The notes below the pieces were generated by a model. It had not been told where the DNA came from and did no database searches. It saw only the letters and a list, made by a program, of their open reading frames with translations. 64,000 bases of DNA from Darksidea phi (taxonomy: Eukaryota; Ascomycota; Dothideomycetes; Pleosporales; Lentitheciaceae), in contig JASJFT010000007.1 in NCBI GenBank assembly GCA_030770425.1, forward strand, positions 314,245 to 378,244, in the 5' to 3' direction. Positions 35,025-47,500 of the stretch are shown piece after piece. The first letter of the stretch is position 1; each line of letters starts with the position of its first letter. The translations under genes and the position numbers were made by a program.

Positions 35025-37108
35025 ATGGCATCCGTCACGTCGTTGGACCAGGATATGAAGAAGTTGCGCATGGGAAGATACACTCCACAAGCTGCGAACG
35101 AAGCGCGGAGCTGGATAGAAGACATTCTAGGAGAGCGACTACCTCCAGGAGACCTACTAGATGCACTAAAAGATGGGACAGCGTTATGCAAGTATGTAGG
35201 CAGATGTTACTGTTAAGTCTGGACTGCGTTTACTGACTATCATGTAGACTTGTAAACCTCGCCGTACCGAACCCCGGTGTTAGGTTTAAGAAGTCGCCCA
35301 TGCCGTTTATACAGATGGAGAACATCTCACACTTCCTCCGCGCCTGCGAACAGCCACCGCTGAACATGCCGTCGCACGACCGCTTCCTGACCGTTGATCT
35401 ATACGAATCAAAAGACCCCGCGCAAGTCCTACAATGTTTGAGCGCATTTAGTCGGGTCGCCAACTCAGTAAATCCCTCCAATTTCCCGACCACAATTGGT
35501 CCAAGGCGCGGTGGTGGGGGGCCACTGAGTCCTTCAACCACCGGGGCAGGGGGCTATCCGAACGGGGGCTCTCTCACGTCTCCTGGTTTCGCGCGAAGCA
35601 GGGGTCCCAGCACCGCCAGCAACACGAGCGGCTCGACCACATTCAACCCACTTTCCCGACCACCGGCGGAAAGAGCGCTTAGTCCTCATTTGACGGGAGG
35701 TTCAAATACTTCGAAAGCTTCCAATGGTATACCCAAGTCGCCCCCAGGGGGCGTAAGTAGCTGGAGTAAGAAGGCTGACCAAGGAACTACAGCGCCAGCA
35801 TGGAATATCCATCAGTATGGCTACATGGGCGGCGCAAGTCAAGGTAACCAGGGCATAGCATTTGGCGCGCGTCGACAGATTACTAGTGCGGGGCCGCATG
35901 TACCGAACATGGCTGAGAAAGAGCGGAAACGGAGAGAAAAGGAGGCGGAAGAAGACCGCTTGCGCGTTCTGGCAGAGGAAGCCGAGGAGAAGCGTCGCAT
36001 TGAACGGAAAGCAGAAGAAGAACGAGCAAGAGTAGACGAGGAACGAAGATGGGAAGAGGAGTCACGTAAACAACGAGAAGCCGAACAGCGTAGGCTGGAC
36101 AAGCAGAAGCGCGAATGGGAGGACCAGGAGCGGCGGTGGAAGCAGGAAGAGGAAGAGCGACAGAGAGAGGAGCAAGAGGTGCAACAGAGAATAGAGCAGG
36201 AGACCCGCCGCAAAAGAGCGAACAGCGATGCGCGGCTCAAGGGGCAGTTCCTTAGTCAATACCAGGCAGAACAGGCAAGCAAACCTCGAAGTCGACGGAA
36301 CAGTCAGTACGAGCCGGAGCATAACGCCGAGACAGACAGGATAAGGGAGCTGGAACGCCAACTTGAGGAAGCTAAGGAGCGAGAACGACAGTATCAAGCT
36401 GAACGAGAGGATCGCTCACGGGACGATGGGCGCCGCAAGTTGCGTTCCCGGTCCAAGAGTCGAACTCGAGAGCGATCGCGAAGCCGTCCTCGTCCGCAAC
36501 CTCCGCCACGTGCCCCTTCGCCGCAGGATAGCACAGCATCGTGGGCACAAGCCGACGACCGCGATTATCTACGTAAACAGTGGCAGGAGACCCAAAGACA
36601 GCCGCCACGACCACTTCCGGAGCCCAGTGCTCCATCTCTTCCAACACGTCCACTCCCTGAGCCCTCAGCTCGCCCGCTGCCTGACCCTGCAGCATACGCC
36701 AAGCAGAACCGCACCGATAAATACCTTGCATCCAACCCTCCACCTGTAGCCTCCAAACCAAAGACTCACATTCCGCCGGAGCTAACCTCGACATCAGAGC
36801 GCGCCGCGGAGGATGCTCGTCGCGCAGCTTCTCAAACGAAGACCAAAGCCAGCGGGTGGGCGTCGAAGTCGTTGCTTGAGCGAGAAATGGAACGAGAGCG
36901 CGAACGCCAGCGCGAATGGGAGGAATCTCAGCGCTTACTGCAGAGTGCTCCGAAGGACCCTACTGCTGGGACAGGAGAGGGCCAGAGTTGGGATGTCAAC
37001 CAGTACGGCTTCGTTGGCGGCGACAGCCAGAATAGGAACGTTGGCCAGGGCATCAACTTTGGTGGGAAAAGACAAATCCTCGGGCCGAGGCCGTTTGGAC
37101 GGAGATAA
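35025..37108 (+). CDS. Calponin/transgelin-type actin-binding protein, long form
   Basis: Exon 1 (35025-35191), an intron of 56 bp (35192-35247, GTATGT..TAG) and exon 2 (35248-37108) give 675 residues. Residues ~15-130 form a calponin-homology domain (ANEARSWIEDILGERL, DLLDALKDGTALCKLVNL, FIQMENISHFLRACE). A Ser/Gly/Pro-rich linker follows, then a calponin-like repeat at ~245-268 (QYGYMGGASQGNQGIAFG). A long charged coiled coil spans ~277-378, with a Pro-rich region after it. A second calponin-like repeat lies at the very C terminus (QYGFVGGDSQ..GQGINFGGKR). Yeast Scp1 (transgelin) bundles actin and is only ~200 residues; this protein is over three times longer. Actin binding is inferred from the CH domain and repeats. 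Confidence 0.85.
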
Positions 37109-37489
37109 TCACATTAATATAACATTACGATTGGCGGATTGGTGTTTTTAGCATAGCGGAAGGTCGGGACATGGAATGGGCTTGCATCACGGAGCTCACA
37201 TATTATTCGGATTCACTTGGATACTTCCCAATTTTATGGTTCACATTCTATGAGCTGTAGCCAGTTTTATGAGTGATTCATAGGTCGCAATCCGGAACTC
37301 GGTTGGGATTGAACTGACATGCTTCTTGTCGAGCTGCTGAATGCCAAGATCTCGGTGAAAACAAATGCCGAGCCGAGCTTCTTTCGCGTTCAGCAAGAGC
37401 CTCTACGACAACCTCTAAACTAGCAACGCGCAACTCACATTTAGGAATCATAGCCGTGAAATTGCATTTTCCCCAGTACCATCTCTAAC
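37109..37489. other. Intergenic, promoter of the U1-C gene
   Basis: Only the 3' end of the calponin-type gene and the upstream region of the U1-C gene. No further feature seen. Confidence 0.5.
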
Positions 37490-38385
37490 ATGCCTAAATA
37501 TAAGTATCCCCTTGACACATCCATAGACTTTTGCTAACTTTCTCTCACTCTTCTGTAGGTTTCCGAGCTTTGAAGCATCCATCCGAATCTCTAACTAATA
37601 GTGCGAAAGGCGACTACTGCGATGTCTACCTCACCCACGACTCTATGAGCGTCCGGAAGGCGCATAACGCTGGGCGAAATCACCTGCGAAACGTACAAGC
37701 ATACTACGAGCGTGTGCATACCCTCAAATGGCATACGGAACGAGTCGCGCTGACGATAGACTCCAGAAATATCTAGCGAGCAGACGCAGCTCGTTATTAA
37801 CAGTATCACGGATGCATATAATGCGGAAGGTCAGGCCAATCCAATGAGTCAGAACCCAATGGGCGGCTTTGGCCCGCCTGGAGGTCCTGGGTTCCCTCCG
37901 CATGGCTTTCCTCCGCCAGGTAAGATTCAGGCTTTAATGCGACTATGCGAAGATGTTAACACGGTACAGGTATGCCCGGTGGTATGCCCGGAATGCCCGG
38001 CATGCCAGGATTGCCACCGCCACCATTCATGGGACGTGGAGGACGTAAGCTCTTCTTCTGCCTGTTCGTTTAGTCTTATGGCTAACCTGCGCTAGCCCCC
38101 AATATGCCCCCGAACATGCCATTCCCACCACCAAACATGCCTGGAATTGCACCGCCAGGTCCTGGAGGACCGATGCCGCCGAATATGCCCTTTCCCCCTC
38201 CGAACATGGCTGGTGGACCTCCCCCTAACATGCCTTTCCCTTTCCCTCCGCCGGGTCAAGCTGGGTCTCCTCCTCTAGGAATGCCGCCTTTCCCACCCCC
38301 AGGCGGTATGCCGCCGGGTATGCCACCGGGTCGATTTCCCCCTCCCTTCCCCAACAGCGGACCGCCTGGACCGCCTGGCCGTTAG
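37490..38385 (+). CDS. U1 snRNP protein C homologue
   Basis: Five exons: 37490-37503, 37602-37711, 37767-37919, 37970-38044 and 38096-38385, joining in phase to 213 residues. The start MPKY and the core [20 protein letters not shown] then GRNHLRNV are the conserved U1-C zinc-finger segment. [17 protein letters not shown] and AEGQANPM follow as in other fungi, and the C-terminal half is Pro/Gly/Met-rich. U1-C stabilises 5' splice-site recognition by the U1 snRNP in the nucleus. The first exon has only 14 nt, and only the acceptor ending AATAG at 37601 keeps the frame. That reading gives MPKYNAKGDYC, where the first zinc-ligand Cys of CDYC would be Gly. Either exon 2 starts elsewhere in an unusual way or the first ligand is lost. 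Confidence 0.85.
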
Positions 38386-38714
38386 ATGCCGCCAGCTATG
38401 CCAGGCATATTTTCAGGCCAATCACCACCTTTGAAGCCAAATCAAGGGTGGAAATTCACAAGTTAAAGCGATTGGCGTCATTGGACCATGTATATCAAAT
38501 CACGCAAGACGCACGGCGTTGTAGGCGCAAAAAGGGTTTCACGGGGAAAGGTCGTGAGGACAGAGGGCACTCCTCAATTGATACCCCAGTAATGAGGAGC
38601 GTACGGGGCGGGAAACGGAACTCAATATGTACGTTTCCTCCTCGCTCCCCTTTACACAACTCTTACACGATAGAGAGATATCGAGTCTACATTCAAAGCA
38701 TAATCAAGTCTATT
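38386..38714. other. Intergenic between convergent genes
   Basis: Lies between the U1-C gene (+) and the NmrA-like gene (-). A short plus-strand frame (38448-38729) has no motif. Confidence 0.5.
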
Positions 38715-39635
38715 CTATACCCCAAGTAGCGCTCTCGCATACGTCTCGACATCAGTGACCGGCATTTGCAGCTTGTGATTGACTGACAGTTCCTTGGCCC
38801 ACCACACACCATCTCTTGCGAAGACTAGGCGGTACTTCTTGACTAGGTTGTCCGGGTCTTTCGCGAGGTCAGCTTCCAGATGTGAAACCGACCATCTTTC
38901 GAGCTCGACCGTCCTCCCCGTGATCCGCTCAATAGTATCTGCGAGCTGCGCATAACTGACCGTATCGCCAGCAGCGTACACAACTCGATCCTCGGCTTCC
39001 ACGTGTCCGGCCACGACTCTAGCAAGCACCTTTCCGATATCGCTCACTTCAGTAACAGTGACCTTGTGGTTCCAATCTCCCAATGCCCGAATCGTGATTT
39101 TATCGCCTTGTCGATCAACAACACCCCAGAACTGCTCGAAAAGGAAGCTCATGAAGATACCGGCTGAGACGATTGTCCATTTGACATGAGATTCGGCAGC
39201 CTTCTCCCTCAGCAAATCTCGGACCTGCTTTTGCTCGCCAAACAATGGCATCAGGCCTTCCCCGTCGCCGATGATGTCATAGTCGACGCCCCATTGCCAC
39301 GGGAAGAACCATAGCTTCTCTTTCTCATCGCCTTTTCGTAGCTTTCCGGCTTCAAGTATTTCTTTGGCGAGCTTTGTGACTGTGCCTGCTTCTTGGCCGA
39401 AGCCGGTGGCTGAGATGACGATGTCGTAGTTGGCAAACGTCCGGGATAGTTTGTTCGAAGGGGCAGTGATGTCGAGAGTAGTTAGCGTCACGTTGGGTCC
39501 AGCGAGATGAGTGTACTTCGAGGGTGTGCGGATGCCAAGCGTGGTTTGGGTGTTCGGGAGGGCGGAGAGGTGGGGGAGGAAGGCCGTGCCTAGTTCGCCG
39601 GCGCCGATGAGGAGTATTTGAGTAGGTGACGACAT
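38715..39635 (-). CDS. NmrA-like / isoflavone-reductase-type NAD(P)-binding protein
   Basis: The ATG at 39635 gives 306 residues. The N-terminal Rossmann fold starts QILLIGAGELGTAFLPHL, a GxGxxG-type nucleotide site, and is followed by LGIRTPSKY, which suits NADP binding. KLWFFPWQWGVDYDIIGDG and VKWTIVSAGIFMSFLFEQFW match the substrate-side segments of fungal NmrA/isoflavone-reductase-like proteins. The C-terminal part (TVSYAQLADTIERITGRTVE) is usual for the family. It should be a soluble reductase or redox-sensing regulator. Which one cannot be decided from sequence. The frame extends 18 codons upstream without a better ATG. Confidence 0.85.
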   Translation of the reverse strand: MSSPTQILLIGAGELGTAFLPHLSALPNTQTTLGIRTPSKYTHLAGPNVTLTTLDITAPSNKLSRTFANYDIVISATGFGQEAGTVTKLAKEILEAGKLRKGDEKEKLWFFPWQWGVDYDIIGDGEGLMPLFGEQKQVRDLLREKAAESHVKWTIVSAGIFMSFLFEQFWGVVDRQGDKITIRALGDWNHKVTVTEVSDIGKVLARVVAGHVEAEDRVVYAAGDTVSYAQLADTIERITGRTVELERWSVSHLEADLAKDPDNLVKKYRLVFARDGVWWAKELSVNHKLQMPVTDVETYARALLGV

Positions 39636-40255
39636 TTTAAAGCGTTGTTTAGAGCTTTGATTGTTTTTTGGTGTCACTGGGCGTCTCATATATTTTATTG
39701 TTGATGCTAGGCTTATCTGCGAAGGTTAGTGTAATGCTTGATTAGCTCGGAGTTAGGAGTTTATGAGGTCAGCGTTAAACACATTTTGATGCGGATAGAG
39801 TATAGACTCGCAGTGTGGCAGCATAAGCATGGACGAGCTACAAAGTATTCCCAGGGTGATCCAAAGGGTTTTCGGAACGTACACAGAAGTTGTTTTCTGA
39901 TTAGTGTCTGCCATCTGATTACTATGGTCAGGTCCTGGTCGTCCTGCGATCATATGTTCTTGACAAGATTCTTAAGATCGAAACGACAATAATAAATCGC
40001 ATCACGATCAAGTCTTAGAAGGATCACTTTGTAATTAATATACCTTCCTAAAGGCATGTTGCGGAGGATGTTTAGATGTTGACGCTTGGTCCCCAGCGCG
40101 GTCCCCGAGCTAGTCCCCTTTGGTAGCCTTACGCGAATTTTCAATCGCACTCTCGCAAGCTACCTCGTCGACTCCGCCAAAATCGTCTCCTGCGATACAA
40201 CACCCCACGAGTGCGCCCAAAGTCAAACTCCCAGCTTTAGCCACTCTACATCATC
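39636..40255. other. Intergenic, promoter of the RACK1 gene
   Basis: Divergent region between the NmrA-like gene and RACK1. No other feature is supported. Confidence 0.5.
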
Positions 40256-41579
40256 ATGGCCGAGCAGTTGGTTCTCCGTGGCACCCTTGAGGGCCACAGC
40301 GGCTGGGTCACCTCCCTGGCCACCTCCCTCGAGAAGTACGTCTACGATTTTTTGAAGCCGCATCTCAAAGAGATATCTGAGGGATAGATTCTAAGGCGAC
40401 ATCTTGCGGAACCATTGCGCACATACTGACTCGCGATTAGCCCGAACATGCTACTGTCCGCTTCCCGGGACAAGACGCTCATCATCTGGAACCTCACCCG
40501 CGACGAGACCGCGTACGGCTACCCCAAGCGGAGTCTGCACGGCCACTCGCACATCGTCTCCGACTGCGTACGTTATACCACAGCAGGGGGCAATTGGTTA
40601 GCTAGGAAGTCGCGAAGACGGAGCTGACAGTTGCATAAATAGGTCATCTCCTCCGACGGTGCCTACGCCCTCTCCGCGTCCTGGGACAAGACTCTCCGTC
40701 TCTGGGAGCTCTCCACCGGCGCGACCACCCGCCGTTTCGTTGGCCACACCAACGACGTCCTCTCCGTATCCTTCTCTGCCGATAACCGCCAGATCGTTTC
40801 CGGCTCCCGCGACCGGACGATCAAACTCTGGAACACGCTCGGTGACTGCAAGTTCACCATCACCGACAAGGGCCATACCGAGTGGGTATCCTGCGTGCGA
40901 TTCTCTCCCAACCCGCAGAACCCGGTCATTGTGAGCGCCGGCTGGGACAAGCTAGTGAAGGTTAGTTCTCAATTCCCTTGGGGTTTATGGCCCTGCAAGT
41001 CCGCCTGCGGGGTTTTCATGATGATTTGGTATATTTGTATTTGCTACTTCAGAGCCGCAAGGCTATGAGAACAACTAATCACCTAGCACTGAAACTACAT
41101 CTTTGCCTGCTCTTGCACAGCTTTTTGGTTATGGAAGCTTACGGATTGCATAGGTTTGGGAACTAGCTTCGTGCCGCATCCAGACCGACCACATCGGCCA
41201 CACCGGCTACATCAACACCGTCACCATTTCGCCCGATGGCTCGCTCTGCGCATCCGGTGGCAAGGACGGAACCACGATGCTCTGGGACTTGAACGAGTCC
41301 AAGCACCTGTACTCGCTCACCGCCGGTGATGAGATCCACGCTCTCGTCTTCTCGCCCAACCGCTACTGGCTATGCGCCGCCACCGCCTCGAGTATCATCA
41401 TCTTCGACTTGGAAAAGAAGAGCAAGGTTGACGAGCTCAAGCCCGAGTACATGGAGGTCGGCAAGAAGAGCCGGGAGCCGGAGTGTGTTTCCCTGGCCTG
41501 GTCCGCCGATGGCCAGACCCTGTTCGCTGGTTACACCGACAACCGTATCCGCTGCTGGGGCGTTATGGCGAGGGCATAA
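40256..41579 (+). CDS. RACK1 / Asc1-type WD40 ribosomal scaffold protein
   Basis: Four exons, 40256-40335, 40441-40567, 40643-40960 and 41154-41579, join in phase to 316 residues, the normal RACK1 length. Seven WD repeats are readable: [38 protein letters not shown] with [23 protein letters not shown] with [24 protein letters not shown] with [26 protein letters not shown] with [11 protein letters not shown]; then [11 protein letters not shown] and [13 protein letters not shown]1 (yeast Asc1, Neurospora cpc-2) sits on the 40S subunit near the mRNA exit channel and links translation to signalling and cross-pathway amino-acid control. The third intron (40961-41153, 193 bp) is longer than its neighbours and carries a C/D snoRNA. 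Confidence 0.97.
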
Positions 41580-44500
41580 AGGGTTGCAGACGGGCTTCGG
41601 GGTGTTGGGGATGAAATCATGATTCCATAAGAACATCTGCAGCATGCCATGGGAAATGAGATATGTATGCGGCTGGTTTTTGGGACGGTCAATTCCCTCC
41701 GGTATTAGCACTTCCAGGCGCTCAGAGTCAATGAAAAATTCACAGGTCCAAACGATGTTAGACATGATGTATGTGTTATGATACAGGGGGGATTTCTAAA
41801 CTATAGTTTGCTAAAAGTAGGTTTCCGCTTCTGCAGCCCGCTCATCATAGCGTCCTTGACATCCTGCGTCTGTACCATGGCCGCATTCCAAGCAGCCGTA
41901 TAACTCAGTCCGTCCGCAACACTATGATCCCTCGAATAATTCAACAACTCTTTAGTCCCCAAAGTAGCCACAGGGCTCTTGCTCGCGATCAAACTCGCCA
42001 AGTTCAAACCCTCTGCCACCGCCTGCGTTTTGTCTTTATACACACCACTCACAAGCCCTACACGCAACGCCTCATCGCTGCCAAAAATCCGTGCACTGAG
42101 CGCAACGTCCTTGACCCAGGAATAGTTCCCCACTGCTTTAGGCAAGCGGGACAGGGTGCCTATATCAGCGGCGAGGCCGATATCTACTTCTTTCACCGAG
42201 AGTCTTGTCGTGCTGGTGCTAAGACGTATGTCGCACGCCAGGGATATGTCGAGGGCGAGACCAAAGGCAATCCCGTGTAACACGGCTATGACGGGTTTCT
42301 CGCACTTTTCTATCGCGGAGATGCTGTCTTGGAATTCGTAAATGTGGTGGCGGAGGAGGTTTGCTTTGCGGGCCGGGTCCGCTGCGGTGGCGGCTATGAC
42401 GCCTTGGGATGCGGCTTGGACGTCTAGGCCGGTTGTGAAGGCGCGGTCGCCGGCGCCGGTTAGGAGGATGGCGCGGACGGATGGGTCGTGCGAGAGGCGG
42501 CGGAATATGGTGGAGAGGTTGAGCCACATTCTGGGGGGTTATTAGGGAAGTCCATGGTGGATGTTTAGAGGTAGGAGATTTGGTTAAAGAGTGGTAATAT
42601 AATTTCCGCCAGTTGAGAGGAGAGATGCTGGGTTTGGAAATATTGAGAGTAAGGAGCGTGGATTTGGAGCTCTTATGATACGATAGAAATGGGAACGGCA
42701 AAGGAGCGCGCTAGGGAACAAAGGTGATGGACTGGAGAACGAAAAGGAGATATAGATGAGAAAAAACGTAGACTCACTGCTCCAGAAACGCGTTCATCTT
42801 CTCCGGCCGGTTGATTTCCACATGCGCGACATATTCCGCTGGGAAAGTGACGTTGAAATAGTCGTATTTGTATTCTTCTGCCATGTTGCTTTCTATTCTA
42901 TCCTGAAGCTAATCCCAACGTACAGAACTAGAGGCACTCCTCTTAATTGTTGGGGAAAGTACTGCTATATGTAAAGGAAGAAATGTGGTTGAAGCTTTGT
43001 TTTCGAGATTCACACGCGCCTCGTGCCTGGCGGAGGGGAGCCGAGGTACCTAGGTAATGCGACGTGTGCGGTTAGCGAATTACTCATATGGCACAGCAAT
43101 CACGAGCATGGAAACCGACGACGATAGATAGCACACTACTTGCAATTCTGCACTCACTCGACGATTTGTCTCTCTTGAACAAACTCTTTGTTTTACCATA
43201 GCCGTAGCTTGCGATCTTCAGAACGGTAATATTTCCAGAACGTCTCTGTGCTTCTACTGCGCAGCCTAAATAAATTGTTGCTGGTTGAGCGGGTAGGCAA
43301 CGCCTCCGTGTGCATTTGTATGATGTATACATGCGCATAAATAGTTAGCTGGGAAGGGTAGTAGTAAACAGATTGGGTATGTGTCGCAGTGTCTATTACG
43401 AGGAGAGAGCGGGGCGTGGGTGGGCTTTACGTGATGCCAGCCTGTTCCCTTTGGAATCGCAATCCCACGAACATCAATGCCGCAGCGCAACCTACACATA
43501 CGACATGTGCACCCATTGATAAGCTAAGTGAAGAACTGCTTCTATTCATCGTTGAGCGGTTTGTCAAAACGGGGTGCCCATGCCTGCCTGTCTCTCAAGT
43601 CTTTTCGCCTTGTCTGTCGTCATTTTCGCTCTATCGCCTCTGCCTTGCTCTTCAAACACGTCGCAATTCGATACCTGTCCACTCAAATCAAGGACCCAGC
43701 AGTGGACGCTTCTATCCTGTAGTCTCAAGGCCCCCCTCAGTTCCTTTAGTCTAGCTCGTACCCCCCTTTTTCCATTCTTGGTCTTCGTCCGGTTGATTGA
43801 ACTGCATCCTCCCCGGACCCCTCGGTCGCGCCCACCTCACTCACATTCGGCGCCTCCCCCCCTTCGCTAGCATGAACTTTGAGCAGTTGGACAAATTTCT
43901 TCATATGGCCACGTTTTCGCAAGATCCTCTGCGGTGTGGCCTGCTTTGGTCTTCACAGTGAGGTTTGGCTTCTTCTCGAGCAGCAGTCGGACTACGGTTT
44001 CGTGCCCATACCATGCTGCGGTATGCAGCGGGGTGTACCCCAAAATCAGTTCAGTGGCATTAACGTCGGCCCCTTTCTCCATTAATAACGCTGCTACCTC
44101 GGCATGCCCATTCTCAGCAGCCCAGTGCAGCGCCGATTTCCCGTCCTTGTCTTTTTCATCGATGCGAATGTTACGGCCCGGCTCGAGTAACAAGCGAACC
44201 AGTATGATATGCCCATTTTGTGAGCTTCGGTGCAGGGCCGTCAGTCCGTCGGTGTCCTTCAAGTTAGGATTGGTCCCTGTGTTAAGAACTTAAGAAATTC
44301 TTCGTCTATTTCTGTGATAGCGTCATGGATAGAATTGGCACCAAACGCCGTCTTCTTCTCCGACTCGGTACAGCAGACCCCATGGAATTTGGTGGAATTA
44401 GTCGATTGATCGGAATCGTGTCCGGAACTCCATATCAATTCTACCAGCTTCTTGGCATTCGGTCGGAGCTCACGGTCCTTTTCCAGCATTTGTTTAATCC

Positions 44501-47500
44501 AAACAAACGGCCTATTTTGGTCTTGTGGACGCCCGTTGCTTTCGAGGCGCTCGATCCAGAGACGCGCAGCTTTTAGGTTGCCACTGAAAGTTTGAGCCTT
44601 TTTGCCGTTGTCTCGGAAGAAGGTATTCATTGTTTGTAGCCACTCTCCCCTCAAAACTGTCATGATTTCCCAGAAGACGCATCCGAGGGAGAATATGTCG
44701 GACCTGGAATTGGAGATCCCCTCTTCTCAATCTCTGGTGCACAATATTTGCGGGTTCGATACTTTTCAGTCACCGTGGTGGTTTTCATAGTGGCGGTCGT
44801 ACCCCAGTCGTAAGCAAGCCCGAAGTCCGTTAGCAGCACATTGCGCTCCCTGACCAGGATATTCGTAAGCTTTATTTGATTTGGATTTGCATAGTGGAAG
44901 TCTCTTTAGAAGGTCCGCACGAAACATAGTAGGAGTTTGTACACAGTAGAGGTGCTATACCTACACCTTATACACAATAATAGAGCTGTAGAGCTGTACA
45001 TAGTAATACCGACGAGGTGATGTTTCGAACATTAAGGCGACGAGAAATGACATGTGCTACCGAACCACAGAGCGTTGGGAGACCAACAGCGGTAGTGATA
45101 AGTTAGCGCACCCACACTACCACCTACAGTATAAAAATTGCCTGCGATAATACTAGTATCCCACTCACTACAGCCATCTCTTATCCTTAGCCAGCTTCCT
45201 TACTACATCCATCTCTTATCCTCAGCTAGCTTCCTTATATTCTTTTCTTATGAAAAACAACGAGAGACGTCCGAAAAGAGATTCGCTGCCAAGGAAAGCC
45301 TCTCAAAAAGCAAACTTGCCAAACTAAACGCTCAATGGGTCGTTGTCGAGGCCGCGGCGAAGGAAGAACCTGAGAAGCCCGTCAAGGAGGTATACGAAGT
45401 GGCGAAATCAGCTAAGCCTGCTCCAATCCCGGCTTCGGCAGCAGGCACCTCGGCCAAGGTCTCACCGACGGTGCAAACGCCTGCTCCTACTGCCCAATTA
45501 ACAGAACCGCAGCCAGCAAATCCAGAGACAACCACGGGAACCTCAAATGGCATTCAACAACAATTCTTTGGACCATCTCAGCCCGCCGAGCAGTCTAATG
45601 GAATGGGTCTCACTGCCTATAACCAGATTCCGAATCCGTTTACCCAACCTCAAGGCATGGGTCCTCACATTCCTATGCAAAACGAAGTGAGTGGTAACTT
45701 TGGATTCAGTGGTGGTCTCCCCCAACTAGGCTTCGCTTCTTCTCAGAACCATCAGGGTGCTTTCTTCCCAAACCAACAAGCACAATCAAACGCACCCTTT
45801 ACCCCGATGTTTCAAAAAGCTCAGCAGAATCAGCCCGGACGAGATCGTGGTGATTTTGCAACTGGCCCTGCAGCCCTCCAGATTATCATCAGACAACCAC
45901 ATCCGCCGCAGTCTGGCATTCCCCGCGGCCCAGCATCCGGCATTCCTCAGCCGGTGGTCGTGGCCGCAATAACGGTCAGCAGCAGCATAGAGGTCGTAAC
46001 CGCGGTGGAAACGCAGCTCCCGAAAGCCCAGGAATGAACCCTGGCGCGCCAAACTTTCACCCTGGTGGTGCAGGCCGAGGACAGAAGCGTGGTGCCGATG
46101 ATGATAGCGCTGGTCCACAAAGGGGCGGCAAGCGTGCTCGGGGTGGTGGACGTGGTGATGCATAGGGCTGAAGTGAGTAAGGAGTGAGTGTAATAACACA
46201 ACCGCGTTGTTCCAATCTGGCACACGTGTGACTGCATTTTCGGCATTTTCATTTGTCCACTGTGGATGGTTAACAGCTTGTTTCCATCATGCAATGGTGG
46301 AGTGGCGGGAGCACGGAGGGTTCATATGTCTTTCGTCATTAATGGGGTGAAAAAGAGTGCGTCAGGGTCACTTATGTACAATAATATAAGATACTGAGAT
46401 TATCGTGTATAAGGTGTGGGTATAGCACCTCTACTGTGTACAAACTCCTACTGTGTTTCGTGCGGACCTTCTGAAGAGACTCCCACTATGCAAATCCAAA
46501 TCAAATAAGATACTGAGATTAACAGCTGTATAACTAAGTATACTTTTCAGTTGCTTGGTTCGTACTGAGTGACTGTTCCTGGTCTGATGTCCTTGTGCAT
46601 TTGTACGAAATCTCTATACACTATTCCACCATGCCCTACTAGTACAATTAGACTTCTGATTGATTTGAGAAGGTCTAATTCTAAGGTAGCGCTTTGCAAA
46701 GCGGTAGTATTGCGTGTCCTGTGTATGCCTTATGACATTTCGTCACTTTGCATACAATACTTTCGGTCACTTAACGTATGCATTTTTTCGCGGCGTTGGG
46801 CAAATGGGCTGTCGATATCAAGTCACAAAATAAATGTCCCGTCGACTTTACTTTTTAGCTTGCTACCTTACTAAAACAATTCAACGTCCGCAAAATACGT
46901 AACTTCATCTACCGCAAATCCCCAACCGCTCTCAGTGACCCCGCCGCCTCCCTACTCGCCACTTTCCTACTTCTTTGCGTCGTTAAATACATCAAAACTA
47001 CGATCCCCAACAATGCAGCAGCCAACATAACAATAGGAATGAGAATGTATCGTGCAGCGCGCAGATCCCTACATAGATGCCTCGCATCTTCTCCAAGATG
47101 AGCGTCACAAGCCCAGCTCTCCGGCGTCACATAGCCATTTCTCAACGGCTTCCAGTTCTCTACCGAGCGATTGTGCTCAACAAATGTGTAAATGAGTACA
47201 ATCAGCGGTCTCAAAAGCACAAATGTCGCGACGAAAAGTATGCTGTTGGGATATTGCAATCTCCTCGTATTTATCTACAAACGTATCAGTCACCGCGCGT
47301 CGCTGCAAGTGCTCAAAACATATAGAAATGAAAAGGCAGTTTACCTCATGTTTTCTTCCGTATTTGCTGCTTTTAAGGGAGCCGATGATAAGTCCGGCGC
47401 CGAGAAGTAGCATATCTACGATTCCTCCAACGCCAGCCCACATCAAGACACTGACGCCGATACTTCTGGTGTTGGGTGGGACATAGAGGTCTAGGCCGTC